A stretch of 64,000 nucleotides of DNA, taken from assembly GCF_018143015.1 (NCBI RefSeq), contig NC_054756.1, positions 14,640,902-14,704,901 on the forward strand. The letters are read 5' to 3'. Shown here piece after piece: positions 11,601 to 23,157 of the stretch. Each line of letters opens with the position of its first letter. Position 1 is the stretch's first letter. The DNA is from Lytechinus variegatus (lineage: Eukaryota; Echinodermata; Echinoidea; Temnopleuroida; Toxopneustidae). The notes under the pieces were generated by a model. The model did no database searches, had not been told where the DNA came from, and saw nothing but the letters and a program-made list of their open reading frames with translations. Both the position numbers and the translations under genes were made by a program.

Positions 11601-14600
11601 AAATGGCAGAGTAAAAATGGCAGAGGCATAAATGACAAGAGGTAAAATGGCAGAGTAAAAATGGCAGAGGTAATAATGGCAGAGTAAAAGTGGCAGAGGT
11701 AATAATGGCAGAGGTAAAAATGGCAGAGGTGAAAACGGCAGAGGTAACAAGAGCAGAGGCATAAATGACAAGAGGTAAAAATGGAAGATGTGATAATGGC
11801 AGAGGTAAAAGTGGCCAAGGTACACCAATATAAAAAACAGTAGATTCCACAGAAGAAAAACAGGTTATACAGAAAAAAACAAATAATTTTGTAAATCATA
11901 ACAGGAGGATTTTCCAAAATTTTTCTACAATTTTACAGAACAGATATGTTTAAAAAAAAGAGGGATTTTTTTAATTACAATAAATTTGTAAGGGTACACG
12001 CACAAAATACCATTTTTTGTAATTTTACACAAATGCATGTAAGATTATAGACAGTGCAGTAAGATTAAAGGTGTTTAAAAAAAAGAGGGATTTTTTTAAT
12101 TACAATAAATTTGTAAGGGTACACGCACAAAATACCATTTTTCGTAATTTTACACAAATGCATGTAAGATTATAGACAGTGCAGTAAGATTAAAGGTGTT
12201 CTCCAGACTCTGTTGCAGGATTTTTTTTTTAAGTATAAATTTTCTAACAGTGTAAAAAATGGCGGAGTTGAATTGGCAAAGGTAAAGATGGCAGAGGCAA
12301 ACATGAAAGAGATATGGGGTGCTGGTTTGTTAAAAAGCCGAGAAAAAAAGTTTTCACTCCAAAAAGAAAGGGGATTTGGTTAAGGGGGAAATGACACACA
12401 AAAAATATTCAACTAAATAAAGTTCATTTAGGTCAGAAAAAGAATTACAACGAAAATAGTAACAATTAAATAATAAACAATGTTTTTTCTTCTGTTCGAA
12501 AAATAACAGAGATTTGTATCAAATCTGTACATTTTAGCATACAAAGCTAATTACCAAGAGGGTGCTGCTTATGGTCTACAAAATACACAACAGCACTTCC
12601 GCTTCCAAGGGTTATGACCATCAAGGCGTTTATATCAATATATTGGATGCAGTGGTAATACCATGGTCACATTTGCTCTACGGCGGTCGTACGGCAGTCG
12701 AAAACAGCCGTTTTATTCATTTTACTGAAACCACCAATATGTAGCTGGTACAAACAAATGTTAAAACGGCTGATTTCGACTCGCCGTACGGCCGCCGTAG
12801 AGTAAATGTGACCAAGGTATTAAGGTTCCGGGTCTTCTTTTATGCAAAGAATCTGAGCCAGACGGTCCCCCTCGATCGACCCCAAATTGGTTTACCAGTC
12901 AAAAGATCATCATTGAATTTCAAAATCAGTTACATATTCTGTGCCAAGCCTGGGAACGCATGTTTATTGTCATTCAAATATTTAAAAAAAGAATAGTACA
13001 GACAACATTACAAATAAGGACATTATATTTAAACATAATCATTGGTGACAATTTCAACGCTATGTTCTCTATGTTTTTCCCCGCCCCTAACCCTCTCTGT
13101 TTCTCCACTTCTCTTATGTCTACTCTTCCTCTTTTTTTGCATCGGTAACCTCCCAAAACTTTAGATATAAAAAAACAGCCAGACAAAAAGGAACGTTATA
13201 AAATGATGAATGAGAATAGTGCAGTTTCATTTTGCTCTTGATAAATTGCATGGGGGTTTCAGACTGGCCATATTTTACCTCGAGCTGTCATTTTTACCTC
13301 TCTCATTATAACCACTGCCATTTTACCTTTGCCGTTATCCCCTCTGCCAATTTTACCTCTGCCATTTTTACCTCTGCCATTATTACCTCTGCCATTTTTA
13401 CCTCTGCCATTATTACCTCTGCCATTTTTACCTCTGTCATTTTTACCTCTGCCATTTTACACCGAGCCGAAAAGCTGGACATTTTTAGAACTTTTGTAAT
13501 TATGAATAGAATGAATGGATAAATACATTTTTAACAAATGATCGTGTGAGCGCAAATTACGAGCCGAAAGTTTTGATGGATAAACTGTCCTAAAAATGAG
13601 ATTTTAAGAGGTTTGTTATCGAATTAATATAAAGGTATACACAACTCAATCAAAATACGAGTGTGCAGCGCTATAGCTGATATATTTTGATAATCAGACT
13701 CGGAAAGGGGTATTTTCAGAGCTTAATAGTCCAGGATAGAAGAGGCGTAACCTTGTTTTTTTACATATACAATATTTTTTAATGGTTTCTTGTCAATTCG
13801 AGGGTGCTGATTACGAATCTGAATGATGCCACTGGTGTAACCTTGAGCATTTTCCGCAAATTGGCAAAATCCAATATGGCCGCCAAAATATGCAAATTAC
13901 CCATAAAAATCCTAAAATTGTCCGCACATTTGCTACGAAATGCATGAAATTGTGTGGCAGGAGTGAGATATACTCTCTGAAAAATTAATTTTTGACAAAA
14001 TATTTATTTTCCTCATATTCAAAATGGCCGCCAAAGTCCATTGTATACTCTATTATGTGCAATATAAAGAGGGAAAACTAGCTTTCGCAAAATTGAGCAC
14101 TAAACTGCAAAAAAAATCGCGATGTATGAACGAAGTGATATATGCAAATCATTATTACTAACGAGATATATCATTCATTATATCATAAATGGGAAGATTT
14201 CTGTATTTTGATATCTAAAATGGCCGCCACTGGCCCAAACAGTATTGCGTACAATGGCAATGGGGGCCAAAAAATTCACAAGAGTGATCACTAAAATGCA
14301 TATTATTAAGATTACACGAGTGGAATACTGACTATTATAAAACATAACTGTTAACGAAATATATCATTAATATGCCATGTATGTGATGAATGTTGTATTT
14401 TGATTATCAAAATGGCTGCCAAAGGCCCTAAAAGTACTATGCACAATGAGAAAGAGAGGCAAAGAAATCACAAGAGTGATCACTAAAATGCATATATATG
14501 TGATAAATTTATGGGATACTGTTTAAAAACATATTTTCTAACGAAATATATCATTCAGGTTTAAAGTTTGTGTTAAAAACTGTAGTTTTACTTTCAAAAT

Positions 14601-16595
14601 GGCCGCCATAGACATTAACAGTATCATGCACAATGCAAAGTGGGAAACCAATATGAGCACCATAAATGCAAGTATAAGTGATCTATGAGTAGAATATTGT
14701 CCGAAAGCATAATTTATATTAAGAGATATCATTCATTCTGCCAGTTAGGTGATGGATACTGTTATTGGAAAGTCAAAATGGCCGATACAGGCTCTTATGA
14801 TATTATGCACGATGTGAATGGGAACAAATTATTTCAACAGAATTTGGCTTTGCTTGACCAAATGGTGATGTATGAGTGAAATATCGTCTGAAAACACGAT
14901 TTATAACAAAATATATCATCTCTTATGTAATTTAGGTGGTAAATACTGTATTTCAACATTCAAAATGGCTGCCATATGCCCTTTTGTGAACATTATTTGT
15001 CTACACTCAAATTGTATATTATACGATAAGGGCTTATGGTGGCCATTTTCAATTTAAAAATGCAGTGTTTATCACCTTAAATACACGACATTATGATATA
15101 TATTGTTAGAAACCATGGTTTTAGACAACATTTCACCCTTGCATCAGATTTCACAATTATAGGCAATATTTAGAGTCAAATGTCCAATGTTACAATGTAC
15201 ATAATACTTTTAAGACCTATGGCAGCCATTTTGGATTTCAAAGTACAGCATTTATTACCTCCACAACCAATATGTGATGTATTTAGTTAGAAATCATGTT
15301 TAAGACAATATTTCTACTCGTATTTCACAGTCATATGCATTTTATGATTCTCACTCTTGTGAAAATTAGTTTCTCCATTCGCATTGTACATAATAAATAT
15401 AGGGATTATGGCGGCCATTTTGAATGTCAAAATACAGCATTTATCACATAAATGGCATATTAACAATGATGTTTTTAGTCAGTATTCCACTAGTTTATCT
15501 TAATTATATGCATTTTAGTGCTCACTCTTGTTACTTTTTTTTGCCCCGGCCATTGCCCTTGTACATAATACTCTTTATGCCACTGGTCGCCATTTTGAAT
15601 GTTGAAATACAGTATTTATCACCTAAATTACATAAGATAATATATATTTTGTTATAAATCATGTTTTCAGACGATGTTTTACTCATACATCACCATCTGG
15701 CCGGCCCGGTGTAAGAATGGCAGAGGTAATAATGACAGAGGTAAAAATGGCAGAGGTAATAATGGCAGAGGTAAAAATGGCAGAGATAAAAATGGCAGAG
15801 GTAATAATGGCAGAGGTAAAATTGGCAGAGGTAAAAATGGCAGAGGTAATAATGGCAGAGGTAAAATGGCAGATGTCATAATGGGAGAGGTAAAAATGAC
15901 AGCTATAGGTAAAATATGGCCAGCCTCAAACCCCGATGCAATGAATTATCAAAAAGCCCCCGCATGTACATAGATTAAAATAGAAGTGCATGTCACGGTT
16001 AGGCATTTCATCAAATCATTAATAATGATTTGTACTTTGATTTCTTTTTAAAAAGCCTTCACGGTACACCTCCAACGAATTCGTAAATAGCATTGTTAGG
16101 CCGATAAAGACATAATATGTCGATAAAGCAATACAATTTGGGGCCAGTGACTGCCATTTTAGATATCAAAATACTGAAATGTTCCCATTTATGACATAAT
16201 AAATGATATATCTCTTTAGTAATGATGATTTGCATATATTACTTCGTTCATACATCGCAAGTTTTTGCGGTTTAGTGCTCATTTTTGTGAAAATTGGTTT
16301 TCCCTATTTATATTGTACATAATAGAGTATACAATGGATTATGGCGGCCATTTTGAATATCAGGAAAATAAATATTTTGTCAACAATTATTTTTTCAGAG
16401 TGTACTCCTGCCACACGCTTTCATGCATTCCATAGCCAATGTTCGGACAATTTTAGGATTTTCATGGGTAAATTTGCATATTTTGGCGGCCATATTGGAT
16501 TTTACCAATTTGCGGAAAATGCTCAAGGTTACACGAGTGGCATCATCCATATTCGTAATCAGCACCCTCGAATTGACAAGAAACCATCAAAAAAT

Positions 16596-16638
<43 letters not shown>

Positions 16639-17874
16639 AGGTTTGGTCAAGTTTCTATGGGGCCTATCCTGGACTATAATGGAATACACGAAGAGGATAG
16701 GTACTTCACACATCAAATAATACCAGCGCGCTGCGCGAGCTGAAAATGTTGATATCCATAAAACGGACATTTTACAAACCCTTTTTTTCAAATTAGTTTG
16801 TAAATCACACAAAATGAAAGCTCGATGTCTGAGTTGAAATAATAATTAAAAAAATGTATATGGTGACATGAATGATTTTTTTTTCAATTTTCCAAGTCTT
16901 CCCCTCATCTTATTTCATTCACTTGTCTTCCTTTCTTATTTTCCGTTTCCTGTTCTCCTCTCTTCCCTTTTCCCTCTTTTTTTCTTTCTTTTACTTTTTT
17001 CTTCTTTATTTTGCTTCGTCAAAAAAAAGGGGGGGGGGGGTTCCCTGCCACCCTCGCTGTATCCGCTTATGAATAGGCCCCTGGCTTAAGATCGAATTAA
17101 GCAAGATTAATGGACATGATGGATAATCAGTCCCTGGTTAAATATACTGAATGTACGGTAAGGGGTCGCACCACAAGTAAGGGGGAGGGGCGGTGGAACG
17201 AGCGTGCCTTGAATAAAAGGAGAGGAGAAAGAAGTGGGGGTGAAAAAATTGAAGAATAATTTATAAAAAGAGAGGTATATAGATGTAACTCTGTAAATTT
17301 CAATATAATTATGACGCAACAGCACGTCGTCTTGCATCCCCAAATAGGAATGTTCTTGCGCCGCTATTAATGATCTGGCGCAAGTCCAGTGAAGTTCCCA
17401 AAGGACAAGGTCGTAATCTTGTCATTGTTTGTTCTTTGAACCTCTAACGAGGGACCTGTACATATTTGCAGTACCGTATTGACCCAAAATACGAAAATCT
17501 ACTTATGTAATTGATTTTGACATAATATTCAGAAAATGTCATACGTTCCTGTCACTTTTCTTTATTTCTCTCCTCTTTTCCTTGGTCGTGAATGCCCACT
17601 TCCCTCATATCTGTAAGACACTGATTTCAGCCCCCCCCCCCCTCCCCCCTCTCTCTCTCTCCCTCGTTCCCCTACCTGATCCACTGCCGACTCCCAGCAT
17701 GTTGATGGGCGTCTCCGCTGAAAAACTTCCCGCCAATTTATCCAACACCAGCCTGGGAAACTCGCTCTGTATCCATTTCCCAAGGAATTCGTACATGTTG
17801 CACTTGTCGGTGACGATCTTGAAAGCTTTCGTGTAGTAGTCTGGATCGCATCTTATAGATTTAACGTTCTCCAT
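5282..17874 (-). CDS. HNMT: Histamine N-methyltransferase gene, three coding exons, complete
   Basis: The enzyme transfers a methyl group from S-adenosylmethionine to the ring nitrogen of histamine, inactivating it in the cytosol. Exons 17676-17874, 7372-7695 and 5282-5658 sum to 900 nt, giving 299 aa against 292 in human. Visible family features: EFLGKWI near residue 29 (equivalent to the histamine-contacting Glu of the human protein), the SAM-binding MLGVGSGSGETD at 59-70, VVEP with Glu90 (adenosine-ribose contact), FISTIQSLYY, and near the C-terminus DITSCFEEGSEEGGLLLDF and VFFNKNWDALVV with the conserved Asn. Introns are phase 1 at both junctions. Intron 1 is about 10 kb and repeat-filled; intron 2 is 1.7 kb. 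Orthology to HNMT is convincing from these motifs; whether histamine is the substrate here is inferred from the family. Confidence 0.92.
5659..7371 (-). other. HNMT intron 2
   Basis: Holds a complete poly-G-tipped element (6671-7228). Reading on the minus strand from the exon 2 donor, the frame stays open for about 47 further codons up to that element. Nothing else recognised apart from homopolymer tracts near 5920 and 6600. Confidence 0.7.
6671..7228. mobile_element. Poly-C/G-tipped MITE with 8-bp target duplication
   Basis: Ends are CCCGGGGGGGG and CCCCCCCCGGG followed inward by the inverse pair CACGAGTGGATACCATGCGC / GCGCATGGTATCCACTCGT. The 8-bp direct repeat CTCCATGC flanks it (6663-6670, 7229-7236). 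The interior holds degenerate CCCT(A/T)AACAAGTNTTGG-type units. An 8-bp duplication suggests a hAT-like source, but no transposase is present. Confidence 0.85.
7372..7695 (-). CDS. HNMT: HNMT exon 2 (SAM-binding core)
   Basis: Acceptor ...TTTAAAAG at 7697-7696 and donor TCAG|GTGATC at 7372/7371. The 324 nt encode GETDSKL, NVVVEPAEKM, KYHFISTIQSLYY and the strand GIMLIIIVS, matching the central part of the family in order. Confidence 0.92.
7900..9574. mobile_element. hAT-like element with CACTGGCGTAAATCC ends, carrying a nested element
   Basis: Left end CACTGGCGTAAATCC and right end GGATTTACGCCAGTG are perfect inverses. The flanks share TTTGAAG (7893-7899 and 9576-9582), eight bases with one mismatch. 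A second element (8301-9473) is inserted inside. Located in HNMT intron 1. Confidence 0.8.
8301..9473. mobile_element. Nested element with AGTGACGTA ends and tandem GCGCTTCGCGC units
   Basis: Left end AGTGACGTAACTACGGGGG and right end CCACGGTACGCCACTGTG are imperfect inverses; GACATAT flanks both sides. From about 8860 to 9420 it is built of about five units of 110-130 bp, each carrying CAGCTCGCGCTTCGCGCTCG or a close variant, followed by ATTATTTGATTAGTGAGATA. The left 230 bp reappear at 53167-53402. Confidence 0.7.
9720..10500 (-). repeat. Inverted array of the same GCGAGCGCGAAG units
   Basis: About six units with ATGCGAGCGCGAAG or similar are the reverse complement of the units at 8860-9420, spaced 100-130 bp. 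With the preceding element they could form a long hairpin. HNMT intron 1. Confidence 0.65.
10610..11830 (+). repeat. Minisatellite, unit about 14-15 bp (GGTAAAAATGGCAGA)
   Basis: Roughly 80 tandem copies of GGTAAAAATGGCAGA, alternating with GGTAATAATGGCAGA and shorter variants. Higher-order repetition is visible: a block of about 330 bp starting near 10810 recurs from about 11150. Long repetitive open frames on both strands (up to 464 codons on minus) are by-products of the unit length and not genes. Confidence 0.95.
11947..12200 (+). repeat. Tandem duplication, 125-bp unit, two copies
   Basis: The block starting TGTTTAAAAAAAAGAGGG at 11947 is repeated almost exactly from 12072, ending at GCAGTAAGATTAAAGGTGT. 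Near-identity suggests a recent event. Confidence 0.9.
12650..12823. mobile_element. Palindromic MITE with GGTCACATTTGCTCTACGGC arms
   Basis: TAATACCATGGTCACATTTG and the following CTCTACGGCGG pair with CCGCCGTAGAG and TAAATGTGACCAAGGTATTA at the other end. Inner GTCGTACGGC...GCCGTACGGC pairing continues the hairpin. Noncoding. Confidence 0.8.
13240..13475 (-). repeat. Inverted copy of the GGTAAAAATGGCAGA minisatellite element
   Basis: ACCTCTGCCATTTTT units, the reverse complement of those at 10610. The flanks (ATTGCATGGGGGTTTCAGAC, TGGCCATATTTTACCT on one side; TTTTACACCGAGCCG on the other) match, inverted, the flanks of the copy at 15700-15960. The array is therefore a defined mobile unit with its own ends. 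Confidence 0.8.
13757..16640. mobile_element. Long foldback element built of AAAATGGCCGCCA units
   Basis: The left arm from TTTTTTAATGGTTTCTTGTC near 13775, through TGAGCATTTTCCGCAAATTGG and AATATGGCCGCCAAAATATG, is matched inversely by 16480-16600. Arms of over 1 kb consist of units of roughly 170-190 bp, each centred on AAAATGGCCGCCA with TATATCATT and AGTGATCACTAAAATGCAT segments. The right arm is interrupted at about 15660-16135 by other sequence including a minisatellite copy. A (TA)n tract lies at 16598-16634. HNMT intron 1. Confidence 0.8.
15700..15960 (+). repeat. Third copy of the GGTAAAAATGGCAGA minisatellite element
   Basis: Thirteen or so GGTAAAAATGGCAGA-type units flanked by CCGGCCCGGTGTAAGAATGG on the left and AAATATGGCCAGCCTCAAAC on the right. 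It is the inverted counterpart of 13240-13475 and lies inside the right arm of the foldback. Confidence 0.8.
17676..17874 (-). CDS. HNMT: HNMT exon 1 (start codon and first half of the SAM motif)
   Basis: ATG at 17874-17872; donor TCAG|GTAGGG at 17676/17675. The 66 residues include DYYTKAFKIV, MYEFLGKWI and INMLGVGSGS. Splicing at this donor recreates the Gly-rich SAM loop exactly as in the family, which fixes the exon end; the downstream CT-rich tract is intron. Confidence 0.9.
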
Positions 17875-19029
17875 GTTATTTATCGTTTAATTCCAGAAAG
17901 AAGTCGACGATTAAACGGTTCGAAACAGAAAGGTATTAACCTTGATCCAGTCAAAGAGAAATTTCACAATATGCTGCGTCATTTAGACAAGATTCGAAGT
18001 GTGCTGAGCATATCGGTTTCGTAAGCAAAGGGCGCAAGTCCACCACTGTCCAAGGTGAAGGCCATTTTGGTTGCAGCTTGCAGGAAATTATTTGACAAGG
18101 AAAAAAAGAAGAAAAACCCCCCACTATATTCTTCCCAATTTGCCACACCTACCAGAAGTCCTGCGGGTGCTGTCTAGAAGAATAATACTCGCAACACCCT
18201 GGGAAAATTTGGGGTGCTTCAGTAGCCCCAGCACCCCGCCTCCCAGGGCCGTGTTTCCAAGGGGAAAAACATTCAGATCACCGGAGGTAAAAAAAATCAC
18301 ACAAAAGCAATTATGAGGTCGAAATACATATTCAAATGTTCACATATTTTTAAAACATCATCTGCTCTTAGCATGAAAGAGCGGCTTGCTTGATACGGGC
18401 ATAACAGTAGCAGAATGTATTCCTGGAAGGGGGGGGGGGCAAGACGTGTAAAAATCTTCAAAGATGCCCGAAAGCGATGAAGCGAAATAGAGACTGAGGT
18501 TATCACGGGGACGCTTTTCCATTTCTAAAGTGAAATCGAAGGATTTTGAGCACACTTTTAATGAAGTTTGTGAAAATTGTCAGTGAAAAAATATATGTTT
18601 TCACAATTTTTTTTTTTTTGGGGGGGCAACTGCCCCTGCCCCTCCCCGCTGCGATATGCCATGGATACCGGTTCGATTACGTAAAAACATAATGAGAAAA
18701 CGTCACACCAATTACGTGTCTCAGATGGTAGTATTTCCGCTTGATTAGGCAGTGTATTTACATAATAGATTTCTTTTGAGAAGAATTTGCATCTACATTA
18801 ATTGGCCGAGAAAATAAATACAGGGTCATGAGGTGGGTTACATTGCCCAGGCTGGGGTGCTTCGTGTGTTATTTTCCATAGGCAGCACCCCTTGAAAATC
18901 TGGTAGATATGATAAATGACAGAAATGTAATGAAAAATGAACGACATTTTGTAGGAACCTTCCCCTTCAGAATATTCCTACACAGTGCTTGAAATAGTGC
19001 TTAAATTCAGCTTTTTTCAGATCGCAATA

Positions 19030-19740
19030 TCAAAAATTTCCAGCTTACCCTTCGCGCTCGGATTATTAATTTTCATAATAAAAAATGTATTTAGAATGCC
19101 CAGATTCTAGGTATAAATCTAAATACGCGCTTTGCATGTTTAGTCAGATGTGCATTTTTTTTAATTTCAAAACGTGCTTAAATTATAAAGTTTCAGATCA
19201 GAATGTCAACAATTTTCTGCTCGGGGTTTGCCTTACATTATTAATAGGAAGATACCCAATTACCCACCCTTTACATAATTTACAAAACATGAAATAGAGT
19301 GTCCCGTTTTTAGGTCTGAATCTCAATCGTGCTATAGTTTTATACCTATTCTGTTCATGATTAGAAAAGTGCTTAGAATGTACAGCTTTTAGGTCTGAAA
19401 TCTCAATTTAGTTTCCGCTCGCGCTTCGCACAATTGTATAGTTACATACCTATCCTGTTCATGATTACAAAAAGTGTTTATAGGATGTCCAGTTTTTTTT
19501 ACGTCGGAATGTCAAAAATATTTCAGCTCGCGTTCGCATTATTTGATTTATTTGATTGTTGAAATTATGAAATATGTATCGTTTTCATGGGTAATTGCAA
19601 ACAGTCTGGTCCCTTTGGATCAGGCCAGAACGTACATTAAAAATGTCTTTTAAGGATGACAAACATCGCTCAAAATGCTCAATTTTTAGGACAAAAACAC
19701 AAGAAATTTCTAGATTATTTATTTTTTTACCTCGCGCTTC
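19030..19740 (+). repeat. Third array of TTTCAGCTCGCG(C)TTCGC units
   Basis: About five diverged units of 110-150 bp with TCGCGCTTCGC-like cores and AGAATGTCCAGTTTTTAGGT-like segments, related to 8860-9420. More decayed than those. Confidence 0.6.
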
Positions 19741-19748
19741 GCAAAATT

Positions 19749-19775
19749 TATATATATATATATGTGCTTTTATAT

Positions 19776-19829
<54 letters not shown>

Positions 19830-19856
19830 TGTGAGTGTGTGTGTGGGTGTTAGTTT
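19749..19856. repeat. TA then GT dinucleotide microsatellite
   Basis: Two (TA)n runs followed by (GT)n with GGGT and GAGT interruptions. Confidence 0.95.
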
Positions 19857-21833
19857 GTATAGGCCTATGTGTGTGGGTGAGTGAGTTTGTTGGTTTTGTG
19901 TGATCTAGCGCCTTTGGAATGTTGAGTCATGATTTTGCCCCCCTCCCAATCTTAAAAATGGATCAATTTGTCATAGATTTTCTATACCCTGTGCGCAGAG
20001 ATTTTATTTCACAGAGAAAAATATTTTTTAGTAACAAATACCCCCATTAATCAGAAACATTTTCTGTATCCTTGATCAGAATTAAATCAACATAAGAATA
20101 CCAAAGTACTTACTATCGGCGGAGAATACTGTTTTATTCATACTTTAGTTATATAGACACAAATGAAAGGAATAATTAATCAGCGTCATCGCCCATTCCA
20201 TTAACGTGATTGAAAGACGATAAGAATCACCAAACATAAATATTCCACGTCACTCAGTCCCATCAAATGGTGCATCACTATTTGGAACTAAGCAATTTGG
20301 TAATTTAATCTTTGTGATATACTCGAGATAAATTTTCGAATTAAATTCCTGATTTTTCCCACATAATATCATAAACACTACTGTGACAGATTTCTAATAT
20401 ATTTTGACTATGTCCCGTTATGTTTGTTTACATTCTGGTTGAAATAAAACGGAAGTTATTAAATCTGACCTCTGAAAATGTTTGTTCGGATGAACTTCCC
20501 CTTTTATAAGCAAATTCTTGATACGAGTTTTCTTACAGTCATGGTATACCAATCTGTCTCACTCGACAAAAAACGAAAATGTTTTGTTTTTCCTCATTTT
20601 GTTATGTTTGAAACAGGTAAAATCATATTTATTTGGAATCATGTGGAATGAGGTCACGCTTATCTCTCTATTGGGGTTCAGTATTAGCTGTTCTGTCGCT
20701 CTTCCGCGCTCAATTTAAATAAATATAAATAAAAGTTACATTTATAGCGCATTACATTAACATTTCAATGCGCTTAAAAAGTTTACCATAAGAATTTCCT
20801 ACGGTTTGCTTCATTGCAATATCTGCTGTACCATGAGAGTATGGTTATAGTGTTGTGTTGGGGATGGGATCGGTAATTATTGAAGGGAAGCGTAATGAAG
20901 AAACTTTGGAGAAAGTTATACAGTTCAAATCACAAAGTATTTAATCATCAGTTGCAGTTGACAATTCACACTTTGAAGTACATGAAGATTCAGATATAAC
21001 AGGAGACGATGAATATAATAGTTTCGAAGTATAAGATTCGGAGTGAAGTTAATATAATATTCGATGGACGTCTAAGTCTTGAAGTCAGTCAGTCTGTCTG
21101 GATGAGTGTGGGTCTAGTATTCTGCCTTTGGTATATTCTCCTCCTTTAATAATCAAGAAGTCTTATTTATATCCTTAGTTTTGGGGGTGTAACTATTTAA
21201 GGTGGGAGTGATCTAAACTTGTTCTGATTGGTCTACAGGTCACTGTCTATCAAACTTTCTCTGGTATAAGGGGTGTGGTGATGCTCTGTGCAAGTGACTG
21301 GGGCTGGAGTGTGAGTCATACTTCTTCCATGAAGTTAGCTGACGTCACTGAGGGTTGGTCTCTTTAAATGGCATTGGGGGTTTGGGGGAATTCTTAGATA
21401 ACATTGGGGGAGTTTGTAAACAAGTGAGGGTGAATGACTGAAAGGATAACAGGAAGTTATATTCATACTACATAACAATAGAGTGTAAATTTATGCACAT
21501 TTTGATTCCAATTTACTTTTAAATACGGTTGTAACTTTATGATAACATTATTGTAAAACACTCGCACGCTGCGCTCGCTGCTATGGTGATGGTCGCAGGG
21601 TTTTAGCCTCTCTCGTGTAAATTACACACCTCGTGTAAGACATTTTTTACACCATTCAATCTTCCAACTACTGGACATTATTTTGCTCGATTGATTCACT
21701 TTATATCAAAACAAAATTATTACAAATTTTATGGCCATCGAAAGAAGACCGTGATAGGCCTTTAAATTGTCATCTCCAAAGGGGATATGTGGTATCTACA
21801 CGCTTTATATCCCCCTTTCACGGAACGCTTAGA

Positions 21834-22406
21834 GGGGTGGTCCGGGCTGAAAGTATTTCTTAACACATAGCGTGGAATTCACTGAGCAAAATGCCGAAAA
21901 TTTCATCAAAATCGGATTACAAATAATAAAGTTATTGAATTATAAAATTTAGCAATATTTTGTGAAAACAGACGTCATGAATATTCATCAGGTGGGCTGA
22001 TGATGTCACATCTCCACTTTCCGTTTTCTTATGTTATTACATAAAATCATAATTTTTCATTATTTTATACTTGTGTGAATAATATGTATCCCATATAATG
22101 AAATAAGTTGCAGCAATATCCAATGCACTAAATCAGCTGTCAATCCAATTTTCTAGTTTTTGGAGGAAAACAATTTGAATAACCCTAATTTCATATAATA
22201 AGACACAAATGAACAAGCGGAGATGTGACATCATCAGCCCACCTAATGAATCTTCATGACGACTGTTTTCACAAAATATTGCTAAACTTTATAATTCAAT
22301 AACTTTGCTATTTGTCATTCGATTTTGATGAGATATTCGGCATTTTGCTCAGTGAATTCTACTCTATTTATTAAGTTCTACATATTTTCAGCCCGGACCA
22401 TCCCTA
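21834..22406. mobile_element. Palindromic MITE with GGTGGTCCGGGCTGAAA ends
   Basis: GGTGGTCCGGGCTGAAAGTA at the left pairs with ATTTTCAGCCCGGACCATCC at the right. Inner pairs include GTGGAATTCACTGAGCAAAA / TTTTGCTCAGTGAATTC and a GATGTGACATCATCAGCCCA segment near the hairpin interior. Noncoding. A single decayed half of the same family lies at about 31890-31980. Confidence 0.85.
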
Positions 22407-22813
22407 TAGTGTGGGGAGGCACCAACCCATATTTGGCATTTTCAGCTCAATATAATGCTATCGTCCACACTCCCACATTGCTTGGATAATATTGACGCCA
22501 TTGCACTGTTGTTTTGTTCATTATAAAAGTAATCTGAGGTTGAATTCAATTCAAGTAATATTTAATCTTGTTTGTCCAGTTTAAATTTTTATGATACGTA
22601 TCTTAATCAGTAGTGCAGAACATAATTAATATCAATACAGTATGTGATTTATCATTTTGTACGGAAAAAGTACCCAATTCGCGGGTAAAACCCCCAAAGC
22701 AGGGCATAGTGTCGGGATATCCCTGTAACACTACATCGCTAAACAAGAAAAAGCTACACGCGGAAGGAATAAAAACAAAGGGAAAGGAAGCGAAGGGAAA
22801 AGAAAATAGCTGC

Positions 22814-23046
22814 ACTGCAAAAACTCCGGTGTTGATTTAACACCAGCCCGGAATCCATATCTGTCCACACCAGAGAAGTATTAAAACAATAGCAGTTTGG
22901 AATCAAACCGATGCTGTTCAATTACTAATTGGTGTTGTATGAACACCTATCTGGTGTTAGACCGAAACAAAACTGGTGTTGTTTAACACTTCTCTGGTGT
23001 GGACATACCAGGCTGGTGTTAAATCAACACCGGAGTTTTGTAGAGC
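22814..23046. mobile_element. MITE of the CACTGCAAAAACTCCGGTGTT family
   Basis: Starts CACTGCAAAAACTCCGGTGT and ends in the inverse CACCGGAGTTTTG. Internally it is packed with GGTGTT/AACACC pairs, giving a strong hairpin. Sister copies lie at 25448 and 38055. Confidence 0.85.
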
Positions 23047-23157
23047 ACGTAGAAAGACGGATAAGTGGAAGAGCGGGCAAGATATATGTACATGATAGTA
23101 TGTCTACGTTCTGGTAATTAATTGTTATAAGAGAACAATGATGAACTTGAACATGAT

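Larger units (their letters stand above)
17875..21833. other. Intergenic between HNMT and the EGF-FAMeT gene
   Basis: No gene recognised. Contains fragments of dispersed repeats (GGGGTGCTTCAGTAGCCCCAG near 18210, similar to 59340), the GCGCTTCGC array at 19030-19740, a TA/GT microsatellite at 19749-19856, and a short GCGCATTACATTAACATTTC segment near 20748 resembling common marine-invertebrate repeat tails. Confidence 0.5.

Noticed and set aside
10610-11830. CRISPR-like regular repeats
   Set aside because: The units are directly adjacent without unique spacers and the context is eukaryotic.
10523-11917. Open frames of up to 464 codons on the minus strand and several on plus
   Set aside because: They are produced by the minisatellite, whose unit keeps several frames open; composition is purely repetitive.
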